Assembly: GCF_034262375.1 (NCBI RefSeq)
Contig: NZ_CP139558.1
Coordinates: 5,642,001 to 5,706,000, forward strand
Source: Mucilaginibacter sabulilitoris
GTDB taxonomy: Bacteria > Bacteroidota > Bacteroidia > Sphingobacteriales > Sphingobacteriaceae
DNA: 64,000 nt
Reading direction: 5' to 3'
Below the pieces are notes generated by a model. It searched no databases and was not told the origin of the DNA. It saw only the letters and a program-made list of their open reading frames with translations. Of the stretch, positions 1-9,991 are shown piece after piece. Both the position numbers and the translations under genes were made by a program. The first letter of the stretch is position 1. Every line of letters starts with the position of its first letter.

Positions 1-1046
1 TGCCCGGTACCATGCGTCCGGAACAAGGGGTGCCGCCGTTCGGCTGTGGTGATACCCCATGGCGCGTTGAAACCTTTGGTATCGGTTAACTGATCCCATT
101 GTTTGGCATAGTCCGGTTTATCTGCCGGCAGGTTAAAATACCAGGGAATAAAACCAAGTTCCTCACGTGCATCGGCGAAATTTCCGTTGGGCTTTCGCAC
201 TTCAAAAAATGAGGCAGAATCGCTCCAAAGGCTGTCCTGTACCAGTTTTTTTAATTCGGCTGCCTTTTGGGTGTATTTGGTTTGCAAGGTATCGTTCCCC
301 AGCAGCGCCGCCATTTTGGTGAGCGCTATGGCGTTGCCATACATATAACTGTTGATGGTAGGCCGGATATTTTTAATTTTTCTCGCCCCGCTGATGGATT
401 CTTCCATGGCGTCGCGCACGTCAAACTGCCAGAATAATTTGGAGGGTAATTGCTTTTCGGTCTCCCATTTGTTATAATCTAAGTTTAGTGGAATCAATGC
501 CTGCCGTATGAAAGGTTTATTGAGGTTAACGAGGTAATAATTGTAAACCGCATCATCAATCCAGCTGCTGAAGGCATGCAGGTGTGGCTTTTTCTGCTTT
601 GGATCGGCATACAGCCAGAAGTTGATATACTGGTTAATATACTGCGGATCATGCAGCCAGCGGCCCTCGTAAACCTGGTGACCAAGCGCGCTGCTGGAGC
701 TATTGTAAACCCCGGTAAAGCTTACCGGGGTAATAAATTCGGTAAAGATGAATCCGTCGGGTGTTTGCTTGAGGTGTTTTCGGAAGGTCCACCAGCGGTA
801 ATAATATATTTTCTGGATAGCCGAATCGGGACATTCAAACAGCGGTACGTTGTTGGCGAGCCATTCATACGCATGATCGTTGGTGATGTAATTCTTTACC
901 GTTTCGGTATCAATAGCATTAAAATAGCCAACGTAGCTTTTCAGCTTATTTGGGTTGAGCAAATGTTTTTGCTGCGCGAAAGTATTACCCGCAGTAAAGC
1001 CAAACAAACCGGCAATCAACCCCAGTATTACAGATATCTTCTTCAT
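1..1046 (-). CDS. Secreted alpha/alpha-barrel glycoside hydrolase (MGH1-like), 3' part cut by window edge
   Basis: The reading frame is open from an ATG at 1044-1046 to the left edge (348 codons), so the C-terminus is missing. It starts with a signal peptide (MKKISVILGLIAGLFGF then a cut after NTFA). The mature part is rich in Trp, Tyr and acidic residues (YYYRWWTFRKH, GRWLHDPQYI, SWIDDAVYNYY, ELGFIPWYFNL) and looks like the six-hairpin toroid fold of trehalase/MGH1-like glycoside hydrolases; this is a family-level judgement and the substrate is unknown. It lies 4 bp after the dehydrogenase stop and is the last visible gene of the pectin operon, which suggests it removes a sugar from pectin side chains in the periplasm. 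Confidence 0.65.
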   Translation of the reverse strand, partial: MKKISVILGLIAGLFGFTAGNTFAQQKHLLNPNKLKSYVGYFNAIDTETVKNYITNDHAYEWLANNVPLFECPDSAIQKIYYYRWWTFRKHLKQTPDGFIFTEFITPVSFTGVYNSSSSALGHQVYEGRWLHDPQYINQYINFWLYADPKQKKPHLHAFSSWIDDAVYNYYLVNLNKPFIRQALIPLNLDYNKWETEKQLPSKLFWQFDVRDAMEESISGARKIKNIRPTINSYMYGNAIALTKMAALLGNDTLQTKYTQKAAELKKLVQDSLWSDSASFFEVRKPNGNFADAREELGFIPWYFNLPADKPDYAKQWDQLTDTKGFNAPWGITTAERRHPLFRTHGTG

Positions 1047-1050
1047 TATT

Positions 1051-2064
1051 TTATATTTCAACCATGGCTTTAATTACACCATTGGCCGGATTGAGCCAGC
1101 TTTCAAACTGATCTTTCACCTCGTCAAATGTTACCCGATGAGTGATATAGGTTTGCGGGTCAACCAATCCGTTTTTCATGGAGCGGATAACGTGCTCAAA
1201 ATCTTCGCGGGTAGCATTGCGGCTGCTCATGAGGGTAGCCTCGCGCTTATGAAATTCCGGGTGGCTCACGATGATCTCGTCCCTTTGCAGGCCAACTAAT
1301 ACGTATCTTGCCCCATGAGCCATATATTGAAACGCGCCGTTTATAGCCCTTTGGTTGCCTGTGGCATCAATTACCACGGTTGGCATATCGCCATTGGTGA
1401 TGGAAGCCAGGCGCTCCGTCATGTTTTCGTCTTTTACGTTTATGGTATGGGCCACCTTTAAATTATCCTTGCAAAAAGCCAGGCGCTGCAGGTTAACATC
1501 GGCAGCAATGACGCTTGCACCGGCAATACGGGCAAACTCCATAATACCCAAACCAATAGGTCCGGCACCGATTACCAGCACAAACTCACCAGGTTGTACA
1601 TTGGCCCGGCGCACGCCATGCGCGCCTATGGCCAGAGGTTCAACCAGCGCCAGTTCATCAAAGCTTAAACCTTCGCCATGTACCAGTAAGTGCGATGGCA
1701 CCTGCAGATATTCGGCCATACCGCCATCGGTGTGTACGCCGCAAACCTGTATATTAACACAGCAATTAGGTTTACCCGAACGACAAGCTATGCAAAGCCC
1801 GCAATTAAAATAAGGTATAAAAGTTACTGATTCGCCTTTTTCAAAACCCTGCGCATTGCCGGCATCAATGAGTTCGGCAGCCAGCTCATGGCCCAGCACT
1901 CGGGGGTAGCTAAAGAAAGGCTGTGTACCTTCAAAAGCATGCAGATCGGTTCCGCAGATACCTATCCGTTTAATTTTAAGCAGGGCGTTTCCGGGTTTTA
2001 CCTGGGGAGCTTCGGCGGTGCCGTATTCCAGTTTTCCGGGTGTTATACAGGTTAGTACTTTCAT
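1051..2064 (-). CDS. Zinc-dependent medium-chain alcohol dehydrogenase, RspB-like (hexonate/polyol dehydrogenase)
   Basis: 337 aa, the usual size of MDR zinc dehydrogenases. Catalytic zinc ligands are visible in GICGTD and in GHE, and the structural zinc site is the Cys cluster CGLCIACRSGKPNCC. The Rossmann motif is GAGPIGLG. The N-terminal sequence resembles RspB, L-gulonate 5-dehydrogenase and L-galactonate oxidoreductase, which interconvert hexonates and keto-hexonates with NAD(P). It is 19 bp after uxaA and 4 bp before the terminal glycoside hydrolase gene, within one operon. A role beside the UxaB step (oxidation or reduction of a tagaturonate- or altronate-like acid) is inference; the exact substrate cannot be read from sequence. 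Confidence 0.8.
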   Translation of the reverse strand: MKVLTCITPGKLEYGTAEAPQVKPGNALLKIKRIGICGTDLHAFEGTQPFFSYPRVLGHELAAELIDAGNAQGFEKGESVTFIPYFNCGLCIACRSGKPNCCVNIQVCGVHTDGGMAEYLQVPSHLLVHGEGLSFDELALVEPLAIGAHGVRRANVQPGEFVLVIGAGPIGLGIMEFARIAGASVIAADVNLQRLAFCKDNLKVAHTINVKDENMTERLASITNGDMPTVVIDATGNQRAINGAFQYMAHGARYVLVGLQRDEIIVSHPEFHKREATLMSSRNATREDFEHVIRSMKNGLVDPQTYITHRVTFDEVKDQFESWLNPANGVIKAMVEI

Positions 2065-2083
2065 TATTTACACAAATATCATT

Positions 2084-3736
2084 TTACAAAGAAACGCCTC
2101 TTTTCCACGGAATAAAATCATCCTGACCATGCCTTACGGCACTTACTTCAATTTCGCCGCTGGCTACTTTCACTACATAGTCCAGTATCCGTTCGCCGGC
2201 CTGCTCAATGGTTTCATCCCCTTCTACAATAGTACCGGTATTGATATCGATTATATCGCTCATACGATTAAACAAAGTGGTATTAGTAGCGATTTTTACT
2301 ACAGGAGTTATCGGGTTACCGGTTGGCGTGCCCAACCCGGTAGTAAATAAAACAACATTGGCACCTGAACCAACTTCGGCAGTGGTCGATTCCACATCGT
2401 TACCCGGGGTACATAATAAATTCAATCCGGGCTTGGTCACCTTTTCGGGATAATCCAGCACATCGGCTACCGGCGACGTACCGCCTTTTTTGGCAGCTCC
2501 CGCCGATTTGATAGCATCGGTAATCAAGCCATCCTTAATATTGCCCGGCGATGGGTTCATGTAGAAACCGGAACCTGCCTCCTCGGCACGTTGGCTGTAG
2601 CTGCTCACCAGGCTTGCAAAACGTTCGGCTTTATCTTTATCAAAGCAGCGATCAATCAGGTTTTGTTCTACACCACACAGTTCAGGAAACTCAGCAAGTA
2701 TAACCGAACCTCCCAGCGCCACCAGCAGATCGGATGTATAACCGATAGCCGGATTAGCCGAAATGCCCGAAAATCCATCAGAACCACCACATTCCAAACC
2801 GATAACCAGTTTGCTTAATGGTGCAGGTTTACGCACATTGGCATTGGCCTGCATTAAACCGGCCAGTGTTTGACGGATAGCCTGTTCCAGCAGGTCAGAT
2901 TCTTTACCTGTTTTTTGCTGATCTAATATGTAAAGCGGTTTATTAAAATCTGGCGACCGCTTGTTAATTTCTTCCTGTAATATCCTTACCTCTGCGTTTT
3001 GGCAGCCCAGGCTTAATACAGTAGCGCCCGCAACATTTGGGTGGGTAATATAACCTGCCAGCAAGCCACATAAAGTAGTAGCATCCTGACGGGTACCGCC
3101 GCAGCCTCCTGTGTGCGATAAAAATTTAATACCATCCACATTCGGGAACAGCTTATCGCCGGTACTTTGGGCTGTGCCGGCGTCAATTTCGGTATACAAA
3201 ACCTCATCTATAGTACTGCCCCCTTTTATTTTATTGATCAGTTGCTGTGCTTTTACCTCGTAAGTTTTTTTGCGGCCATAGCCCAGCTGTTTTACAAGCG
3301 CTTCCTGCAATACCTCAATATTACGGTTCTCGCAAAACACCATGGGTACCACCAGCCAGTAATTGGCAGTGCCTACGCTGCCATCTTCCCTGTGGTAGCC
3401 GTTAAAGGTTTGACTTTGCCATTTGCTTACATCGGGTTTGTGCCAGTCGGTATGGCTGCTGCCTGTTAAAAAGCTATTGGCAGCATGTACCACATTACCT
3501 GTTGATAATAAACCGCCAACGGGGATATGGCTTTGCGCCTTACCAACCAACACACCATACATAATAATTTCGCCACCTTCGGCAATATCGGCAATGGCAA
3601 ATTTATGTTTAGCAGGTATGGTATCAACTAATTTATAGGAGTTGTTTTGGTAAACAACCTCTTCACCGGCCTGCAGATCGGTAAGGGCTACCAGAACATT
3701 ATCTGCCGGATGTACTTTTATAATTCTTTGTTTCAT
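2084..3736 (-). CDS. uxaA: Altronate dehydratase (UxaA family)
   Basis: 550 aa with the two-part UxaA layout: an N-terminal SAF-like domain (about residues 1-80) and a long C-terminal D-altronate/galactarate dehydratase domain containing SLGCQNAE, GLECGGSDGFSG and TPGNDVESTT, which hold the conserved Cys and polar residues of the family. It dehydrates D-altronate to 2-keto-3-deoxygluconate in the cytosol, the third step of the galacturonate isomerase pathway. It sits 12 bp downstream of uxaB. The isomerase UxaC and the KDG kinase and aldolase are not in the window. The start is the ATG at 3734-3736. Confidence 0.93.
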   Translation of the reverse strand: MKQRIIKVHPADNVLVALTDLQAGEEVVYQNNSYKLVDTIPAKHKFAIADIAEGGEIIMYGVLVGKAQSHIPVGGLLSTGNVVHAANSFLTGSSHTDWHKPDVSKWQSQTFNGYHREDGSVGTANYWLVVPMVFCENRNIEVLQEALVKQLGYGRKKTYEVKAQQLINKIKGGSTIDEVLYTEIDAGTAQSTGDKLFPNVDGIKFLSHTGGCGGTRQDATTLCGLLAGYITHPNVAGATVLSLGCQNAEVRILQEEINKRSPDFNKPLYILDQQKTGKESDLLEQAIRQTLAGLMQANANVRKPAPLSKLVIGLECGGSDGFSGISANPAIGYTSDLLVALGGSVILAEFPELCGVEQNLIDRCFDKDKAERFASLVSSYSQRAEEAGSGFYMNPSPGNIKDGLITDAIKSAGAAKKGGTSPVADVLDYPEKVTKPGLNLLCTPGNDVESTTAEVGSGANVVLFTTGLGTPTGNPITPVVKIATNTTLFNRMSDIIDINTGTIVEGDETIEQAGERILDYVVKVASGEIEVSAVRHGQDDFIPWKRGVSL

Positions 3737-3748
3737 GACGGTTTAATA

Positions 3749-5242
3749 TTAAATAGTGCTCAGTTCCAGCTGCCCTTTCGCGTTAATCAGATTAAATTGC
3801 TCAATTACGGCATCTTTAAATCCGGGTAAGGCGCTCAGGTCAGCATCCCACAGTTCCTTATTACTTAATACGTTTTGTACTACAGTATTGATATCAGCAT
3901 TTTCCCAAACTTTTGAAAAATATTCAGCCTGACTATCAGTAACCTTATAAATATGGCCATTTGCTGTTCCGGTATACTGGCCCAGTGTACCGCCTTTAAG
4001 TTGCATAAACCTGATGAAAGCCGCGAAACCAAGCGCCATACACTCCGGCACGGCATTGCTCTGCTTGTAATGGTTAAGCAATAAAGGGATCACCCTCATT
4101 TTTATTTTGGTGCTGTACTGCATGGAAATGCTTAACCACTCGTGCCTGATGTTCGGGTTGCGGAACCTGTCCAAAACCTTACCAGCAAACTCCGTTGCTA
4201 CGGCATCATCAATCTGATAAGGGATGGCAGGTTTAATTTCATCAAGCATTAACCGGGTAATAAAGCGGGTAAACTGCTCGTTGTCCATGGCTTCTTTCAC
4301 CGTTTTAAAGCCCGACAGGTATGCTACCGCGCAGCTTAACGTATGTGTACCGTTCAATAAACGCAGTTTTAACTCCCTGAACAATTCAATATCAGGTGTT
4401 ATAACCACCCCTTTATCGGCCTGACTGAATGATAATACCGACGCTATTTTCTCGTCGCCTTCAATTGCCCACAGGCTATAAGTTTCAGACATGATGCTCA
4501 GGTTATCAGTGTAACCATTTTGAGCTTCAAGCGTTGTGTTTAATTCTTTATCGGGGCTGCCGGGTACAATCCTGTCGACCAGCGAATTGCAAAAACTGTT
4601 GCTGCTTTCCAGCCAGTCCATGAAGGCAGGTTCCAGCTTGTTGAGATGGGCAAGCTCCAGTACTATTGATTCTAATTTTTTACCGTTATCAACAATCAGT
4701 TCGGTAGGTATAATGGTCAGGCCGCTGTCAGCGCTGCCGTTAAAGGCCTTATAGCGTTCATACAAAACAGCAAGCAGCTTACCGGGGAATGATTCCGGCG
4801 GATGTTTGCGTATATCTTCCTTTACCAGTTTAATGCCTACCTCGGTGGTATTGGAAATTACTACCTCCAGATCGGGACTTTGGGCTACCTCTAAAATGGT
4901 GTCCCACTCCTTAGCGGCTGATAATACCCGGCTGATGGATGAACAGATCATTTGCTCGTTTACCTCTTTGCCATTTTCAATCCCTTTTGAATAAATGGTG
5001 TATAAGTTATCCTGTTTATCAAAATCAGTTACCGAACCGGTGTCTGTTGATTTTACCACTACTATCCGGCCGTTGAATATGCTTTTACGGTTGGCCTTGT
5101 CAATGTAATAATCGGGCAAGCCTCTTAAAAGCACTCCTGTACCAAATTGTAATACTTTTTCGGGCAGTTCAAATATTGACGTTCCGGGAAGTTCAAGACC
5201 GGGAACATTGATTTTTTTTAAGTTGTATTTTGATAAGATCAT
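3749..5242 (-). CDS. uxaB: Tagaturonate reductase (mannitol dehydrogenase family)
   Basis: 497 aa, close to the usual UxaB length. The N-terminal nucleotide-binding part contains VLQFGTGVLLRGLPDYYID, and the C-terminal mannitol-dehydrogenase domain contains LRLLNGTHTLSCAVAYLSG and IRFMQLKGG. It reduces tagaturonate to altronate with NADH in the cytosol and feeds UxaA, encoded 12 bp downstream. The gap from the upstream hydrolase gene is 42 bp. The fructuronate reductase UxuB belongs to the same superfamily, but adjacency to uxaA and a pectin-enzyme set favours UxaB. Confidence 0.93.
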   Translation of the reverse strand: MILSKYNLKKINVPGLELPGTSIFELPEKVLQFGTGVLLRGLPDYYIDKANRKSIFNGRIVVVKSTDTGSVTDFDKQDNLYTIYSKGIENGKEVNEQMICSSISRVLSAAKEWDTILEVAQSPDLEVVISNTTEVGIKLVKEDIRKHPPESFPGKLLAVLYERYKAFNGSADSGLTIIPTELIVDNGKKLESIVLELAHLNKLEPAFMDWLESSNSFCNSLVDRIVPGSPDKELNTTLEAQNGYTDNLSIMSETYSLWAIEGDEKIASVLSFSQADKGVVITPDIELFRELKLRLLNGTHTLSCAVAYLSGFKTVKEAMDNEQFTRFITRLMLDEIKPAIPYQIDDAVATEFAGKVLDRFRNPNIRHEWLSISMQYSTKIKMRVIPLLLNHYKQSNAVPECMALGFAAFIRFMQLKGGTLGQYTGTANGHIYKVTDSQAEYFSKVWENADINTVVQNVLSNKELWDADLSALPGFKDAVIEQFNLINAKGQLELSTI

Positions 5243-5284
5243 TCTACTAATTGCTTTGGGGTATCTATTTAATTTGATTTACTA

Positions 5285-7186
5285 TTACTTTGCTGTTGTT
5301 TGTTTTACCAGCCACTGCACTACATCGTTGGCTGCTTTAAAGTTGTCAAAATCGGCCGGCAGTTTACGGCCATCGGTATATTCATTGTAAAACCACGGAT
5401 CACCTACTGCCAGTACTGTGCCTTTGCCATACCTGGCTGTGGCAACAACGATATCGTTTTTGTTGCTGAGCCGGGCCACAGCAGGTAATGTGAGCTGTAG
5501 AGTACTTAGCTCCTTGATGTATATCTTTTTAGCGGTTTTAAATATGGTATTGTCATCGGGTATATTTATTGCCCCCATTTCAAACTGGCGACCAACAACA
5601 CGGTTAACACTGTTTTCATTAAACTGTATGCCGAATTTGGCCATCAACTTGTTCAGGTGTTTAAATTCGGCATTGCCAGTATCATTATTTAAAACCAGCA
5701 GTACGCCGCCTTTTTTAACCCAGTCGCTTATGGCTTTAACATGTGATTCCTCAATGTATTTCGCATCCGGATTTTCTTTAGGGATATCAGGATCTGTAAT
5801 AACATAAACCGCCGCTTTTTTAAGGTTTGCAGCATCGGGGGCTTGGTATAAGGTTGCTGTATGTAAGCCGTACGTATTAAAAATATGCCCGAATAAAGAG
5901 AAACCATTATTGTCCCACTCCTCCCATTTATAGTGAAAAGGGATATTGGCGCCGGTCATATCTTTATGATGCTCATTATTAAAATAGCTATCGAGCAATA
6001 CCGTTTTACCCATGCCGGCTTTTGCATTTGCCAGGCGCTCTATTTCGGCGCTGGCCAGCATAAAGCTGCCTACGCCTTTGGTTTCGTTTACTACAGGGCG
6101 TTCGCTGGTATAGTATTTATAGCTGCCATCCCTGTATGGGTTTCCACCCAGGCCAACAGCGCCGCAAACACCTTTGATATTAACCTGTCCGGCAGCATCG
6201 GTTTCTATAAACTGTTTCAGGATACCGGCATAGGCTTTTTGCGCCACTGGCAGGTATTTAGCGGGCAGATAACCTTCCCTTACACCTTTGGCTAATGTGT
6301 AAACAAACATGCACGATGCCGAGGCCTCCAGGTAATTGTCTTTTTCTCCTGCTTTATCCAATACTTGGTACCATACACCGGTATTTTTGTCCTGGTAGTT
6401 GGTAATAGCAGCAGCAAAACGATTTAAAATTGTCAGTAACTCGGCACGTTTTGGATGATTTGCCGGGAAATAATCCAGGGCATCCACCAATCCCATACCG
6501 TACCAGCCATCAGCGCGTCCCCAAAATACAGGAGATTGCCCTGTTTGCGGGTTGGCCCATTTTTGTTTTTTACTTTGATCCCAGCCATGGTATAATAAAC
6601 CGGTTTTAGGGTCGCGGGCATGTTTTTCCATCAGGATAAACTGGTTCGCTACATCATCAAAATCAGCATCTTCATGAAACACGGCAGCATACTGTGCATA
6701 AAAAGGGCCGGCCATATATAAACCATCGAGCCACATTTGATCTGGATATATTTTTTTGTGCCAGAAACCGCCTTCGGGTACGCGCGGGTGCTTGCTCAAC
6801 TGGTTACGCAGCAAAGTAACTGCTTTATAGTATTTGGGAGTGTTTAAAACATTGGCCAGCATAAGCACACTACGCCCGGCCAAAATATTATCAAGCGTAT
6901 AATTTTCGGCTTTGTAGGTACGAATGGCACCATCGGCAGTTACATACCTGTCTGCAGCGCGCTGTATGTATTTAAAATATTCATTGTCAGCAGTTTGCAG
7001 CCAAACACTTTGCAAGCCTTGCAAAACCACACCCTGGTCATACGACCAGTTATGCCCCGGTAAAGAGTCCTGCCACAAATGCATAGCGGTAGCCGCCATC
7101 CGCTGCGACCAGGGTTTTTCTGTTTGCGCATGCAACAGCAAGCCCGAAAAAAGTAAAGTAAATGCCAATAATAATTTCTTCATCAT
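5285..7186 (-). CDS. Secreted GH88/GH105 unsaturated (rhamno)galacturonyl hydrolase with C-terminal DUF4350
   Basis: 633 aa with a signal peptide (MMKKLLLAFTLLFSGLLLHAQ). Residues of about 25-380 form the alpha/alpha-barrel of GH88/105 (YteR/YesR family): SYDQGVVLQGL, PDQMWLDGLYMAGPFYA with the likely catalytic Asp, and FWGRADGWYGMGLVDAL. The last 200 or so residues match DUF4350, a Rossmann-like domain often fused to these hydrolases. The enzyme would remove the unsaturated uronic acid left at the non-reducing end of pectin oligomers, in the periplasm. Gaps to the neighbouring operon genes are 5 and 42 bp. Choice of GH88 versus GH105 is not settled. Confidence 0.88.
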   Translation of the reverse strand: MMKKLLLAFTLLFSGLLLHAQTEKPWSQRMAATAMHLWQDSLPGHNWSYDQGVVLQGLQSVWLQTADNEYFKYIQRAADRYVTADGAIRTYKAENYTLDNILAGRSVLMLANVLNTPKYYKAVTLLRNQLSKHPRVPEGGFWHKKIYPDQMWLDGLYMAGPFYAQYAAVFHEDADFDDVANQFILMEKHARDPKTGLLYHGWDQSKKQKWANPQTGQSPVFWGRADGWYGMGLVDALDYFPANHPKRAELLTILNRFAAAITNYQDKNTGVWYQVLDKAGEKDNYLEASASCMFVYTLAKGVREGYLPAKYLPVAQKAYAGILKQFIETDAAGQVNIKGVCGAVGLGGNPYRDGSYKYYTSERPVVNETKGVGSFMLASAEIERLANAKAGMGKTVLLDSYFNNEHHKDMTGANIPFHYKWEEWDNNGFSLFGHIFNTYGLHTATLYQAPDAANLKKAAVYVITDPDIPKENPDAKYIEESHVKAISDWVKKGGVLLVLNNDTGNAEFKHLNKLMAKFGIQFNENSVNRVVGRQFEMGAINIPDDNTIFKTAKKIYIKELSTLQLTLPAVARLSNKNDIVVATARYGKGTVLAVGDPWFYNEYTDGRKLPADFDNFKAANDVVQWLVKQTTAK

Positions 7187-7191
7187 ACAGA

Positions 7192-8187
7192 TTATTTTAA
7201 TGCTGATACATCCCAGTTATCATTACCGCCAAGGATGTTTTTTACGGTGTATTTTTTTATTTCAGATTCGGTAAGCTGGTGCGACCATGCTGCCCTGCCC
7301 TGCACACTGGCTCCCTTGCCTGTACTTTTATATTCGGCAAAAAAAGCTGTCTTCTCATTTTCGGGATTACGCCAGTTATCCCAGCCTGTTGCAGATACCG
7401 GGCTGGTCATATCAGTATTGATAAACACAGTTTTTCCGTAAGGGCGCCACGGCCTGCCCAGTAAAACTTTGGTCACGCTATCGGCAGCGGTAAGTGTGCA
7501 ATTAAAAAATACAAACCCGAACTGCTGACGTGGCGTTGTAGCCGGAGCTGTAATAAACGAATTCCGGAGATTTTTGATTGTACAATGCTCAAATACCGCG
7601 GTTGCTTCGCCAAAAATAAAATCGGTAGTACCTTCAATGTAGCAATCCTTATAAAACTCGCGGCTACCCTCTGTAGCGGCATATAAGGTATCCTGATTAC
7701 CTAACAGGCGGCAATTAAACACAGCGCACCTGTCGCCCTCAACGTGCAGTGCCACGGCCTGACCAACAGGTCCCGAGGCATTTACGATAGTTAAGTTTTG
7801 CGCGATAAAATCATCACCCTGCACCAGAACGGTGTAGGTGGTATAGGTAGTAAATTTTGGCTTGCCGAAAGCATCCTTTCCCTGCGGATTTTCCTTGCCT
7901 GAATAATCGCTGTTGGTAATAATGGTATTTTCCTTGTCCTCCCCAATCAGCGAAATCCTGGTTTTCCATGAAGGAATAACCAGCTTTTCGTGATAAGTGC
8001 CTTTTTTAATAAAAATAGAAATCTGCTGCTGCGACAGATCGCGCACGGCATTCACAGCTTCCTGTATGGTCTTAAAATCGCCGGTACCATCCTGCGCTAC
8101 TGTAAAATGGGTTGGATAGGTAACTGCCTGCGCCAGCAAGACAAGCGGTGCAAAAAGGGTTAGCATTAATAACTGTAATCTCTTCAT
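7192..8187 (-). CDS. Secreted pectinesterase (CE8)
   Basis: 331 aa from the ATG at 8185-8187, which has a good purine-rich GGAGAGGG about 6 nt upstream; a TTG five codons earlier is less likely. A signal peptide (MKRLQLLMLTLFAPLVLLAQ) precedes the right-handed beta-helix. All CE8 signatures are visible: GNQDTLY with the first catalytic Asp, TTDFIFGEATAVFE with the nucleophile Asp, and LGRPWRPYG with the substrate-binding Arg. It removes methyl esters from homogalacturonan, opening it to the polygalacturonase encoded 16 bp upstream. Export places it in the periplasm or outside the cell. Confidence 0.93.
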   Translation of the reverse strand: MKRLQLLMLTLFAPLVLLAQAVTYPTHFTVAQDGTGDFKTIQEAVNAVRDLSQQQISIFIKKGTYHEKLVIPSWKTRISLIGEDKENTIITNSDYSGKENPQGKDAFGKPKFTTYTTYTVLVQGDDFIAQNLTIVNASGPVGQAVALHVEGDRCAVFNCRLLGNQDTLYAATEGSREFYKDCYIEGTTDFIFGEATAVFEHCTIKNLRNSFITAPATTPRQQFGFVFFNCTLTAADSVTKVLLGRPWRPYGKTVFINTDMTSPVSATGWDNWRNPENEKTAFFAEYKSTGKGASVQGRAAWSHQLTESEIKKYTVKNILGGNDNWDVSALK

Positions 8188-8203
8188 CTTTTCCCTCTCC
8201 AAA

Positions 8204-9853
8204 CTATTTTACTACTAATACATTGTTAGCTACCCCCGCGCCAAATACAGCCTTATTTTTTGCCTTTGATGTATCCGTATTTAACAACTTAATCCCCGCC
8301 GATTTTTTACCGCTGATTTTGAAAAGCAACTCAGCGTTCTTATAAGTTACATGATCAAACATGATGTTACTGCCATTTTGGATGTTGATAAGCGGATTGC
8401 TGTCTTTACTTTGCAGGTACACATTTTTCAGGCTCACATCCTGCCCTTCAATAATATCAGCTCCTTTGTCGGTTTGAAATGTACTGTTTTCTATGTGGAT
8501 GCCCTTGATGCTCATTTCGGGCAATCCCCTGATCATAAGCGCTTTTTCTGCGCCGTTGCACGCTACATTATTTACATAGAAATTCCGGAACGATGGGGTG
8601 GCTTCCGTTACCGGGATAGTAGCCTCATCTTTAACTACATCATCTTCGCCGGGCGATTTACCGCCGTAGTACATATCAAACAATATGGCCTCATGAAGAA
8701 TAGCCCGCATACTGATATTTTTAATAAAGATATTTTCGACAACGCCGCCGCGGCCACGGGTAGTTTTAAAGCGTAATCCAATATCGGTACCGATGAAGGT
8801 ACAGTCGTACACAAAAATATTACGTGCACCGCCAGACATCTCGCTGCCTATTACAAAACCACCGTGTGCACGGTAAACCACATTATTGCGTACCACCACA
8901 TTTTCAGTTGGCTTACCTCTCTTGCGGCCTTCCTCGTCGCGGCCAGATTTGATACAGATGCCATCGTCGCCGGCATCAAACGTGCTGCCTTCTATCAGCA
9001 CATTTTTACACGATTCCACATCAATACCGTCGCCGTTTTGCGCGTTCCAGTTATTCCTCACCCTAACATTCTGCACATTCAGATCTTCGCACAACAGGGT
9101 ATGAATATCCCAGGCCGCGGAATTTTGAAGTGTTACTCCCTGCAGCAATACTTTTTTACAATTGGTAAGCACCAGCATGTTCGGCCTGAAAAAATCTTTC
9201 ATGGGCTCATTATCGGCAAGGGTTTTGCCCCGGCCCAAAATACCTGCGCCTGGTGTTTGAAGGCCCTTTACATAACTTGCAGATGGGTACCAGGTTTTTC
9301 CGTTCTCGCTCACTATACCGCCAGATGCCACCAGCTTTTTCCATTCGGCTTCGGTGAGCCTTTCTTTACTGATGGCGCGCCAAACTTCGCCATGCCCGTC
9401 AATAATACCATCGCCGGTTATGGCTATATTAGTCAGGTTAATACCCGAAATTGGCGATTCGTTACGTACGGCTACATGTCCTTCATAATTCCCCTCAACC
9501 AGCTTGTACTGGCTTTTATCATCAGTAAACTGCAGCAGCGCAGCCCTGTTTACATGCAGGTTTACATTACTTTTCATTACCACAGGTCCGGTGAGCCAAA
9601 GCCCCTGCGGAATAAGCACAACGCCTCCTCCTTTCGCACTGCAGTCGGCAATAGCTTTATTGATGCTGCCTGTATTTAGTGTAAGCCCGTCGGGCTTTGC
9701 GCCGTACTTTAAAATATTGAAAGTATCTTTTTTAAATACCGGCATACTTACCCGCGGTAAATTTTTCCAGGAATATGGCGAAACCTGGGCTGATGCCGAC
9801 AACGCCCCTGCAACAAGCAGGGCCACTATACCGAATGATCCTTTTACAGACAT
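8204..9853 (-). CDS. Secreted polygalacturonase-type hydrolase (GH28)
   Basis: 549 aa from the ATG at 9851-9853, which begins a clear signal peptide (MSVKGSFGIVALLVAGALSASAQ); a TTG 15 codons upstream is rejected. The beta-helix carries the GH28 signatures in order: NGDGIDVES, FDAGDDGICIKSG (the catalytic Asp pair), RAHGGFVIGSEMSGG, and RFKTTRGRGG. It hydrolyses alpha-1,4-galacturonosyl linkages of demethylated pectin or rhamnogalacturonan. It is the first gene of the operon and starts 138 bp downstream of the palindromic operator. Endo- versus exo-action cannot be told. Confidence 0.93.
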   Translation of the reverse strand: MSVKGSFGIVALLVAGALSASAQVSPYSWKNLPRVSMPVFKKDTFNILKYGAKPDGLTLNTGSINKAIADCSAKGGGVVLIPQGLWLTGPVVMKSNVNLHVNRAALLQFTDDKSQYKLVEGNYEGHVAVRNESPISGINLTNIAITGDGIIDGHGEVWRAISKERLTEAEWKKLVASGGIVSENGKTWYPSASYVKGLQTPGAGILGRGKTLADNEPMKDFFRPNMLVLTNCKKVLLQGVTLQNSAAWDIHTLLCEDLNVQNVRVRNNWNAQNGDGIDVESCKNVLIEGSTFDAGDDGICIKSGRDEEGRKRGKPTENVVVRNNVVYRAHGGFVIGSEMSGGARNIFVYDCTFIGTDIGLRFKTTRGRGGVVENIFIKNISMRAILHEAILFDMYYGGKSPGEDDVVKDEATIPVTEATPSFRNFYVNNVACNGAEKALMIRGLPEMSIKGIHIENSTFQTDKGADIIEGQDVSLKNVYLQSKDSNPLINIQNGSNIMFDHVTYKNAELLFKISGKKSAGIKLLNTDTSKAKNKAVFGAGVANNVLVVK

Positions 9854-9991
9854 GTTTTTATTGTAATGGTTGTTATAATTGGTGCAGGACAAGTACAATT
9901 CAAGAGTTTTTAATCACCCGAAAGCAGCCAATCCCTAAACAAGATTAATTACTCTGGGTTAATAAAAAAAAGATATGCCCAACTAAAACTA

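Noticed and set aside
576..1073. Plus-strand open frame of 165 codons at the left edge
   Set aside because: It is opposite the partial glycoside hydrolase that has a signal peptide and typical composition.
8864..9679. Long plus-strand open frame of 271 codons
   Set aside because: It lies fully opposite the GH28 gene, whose signatures are intact; its protein has no family features and it is a reading shadow.
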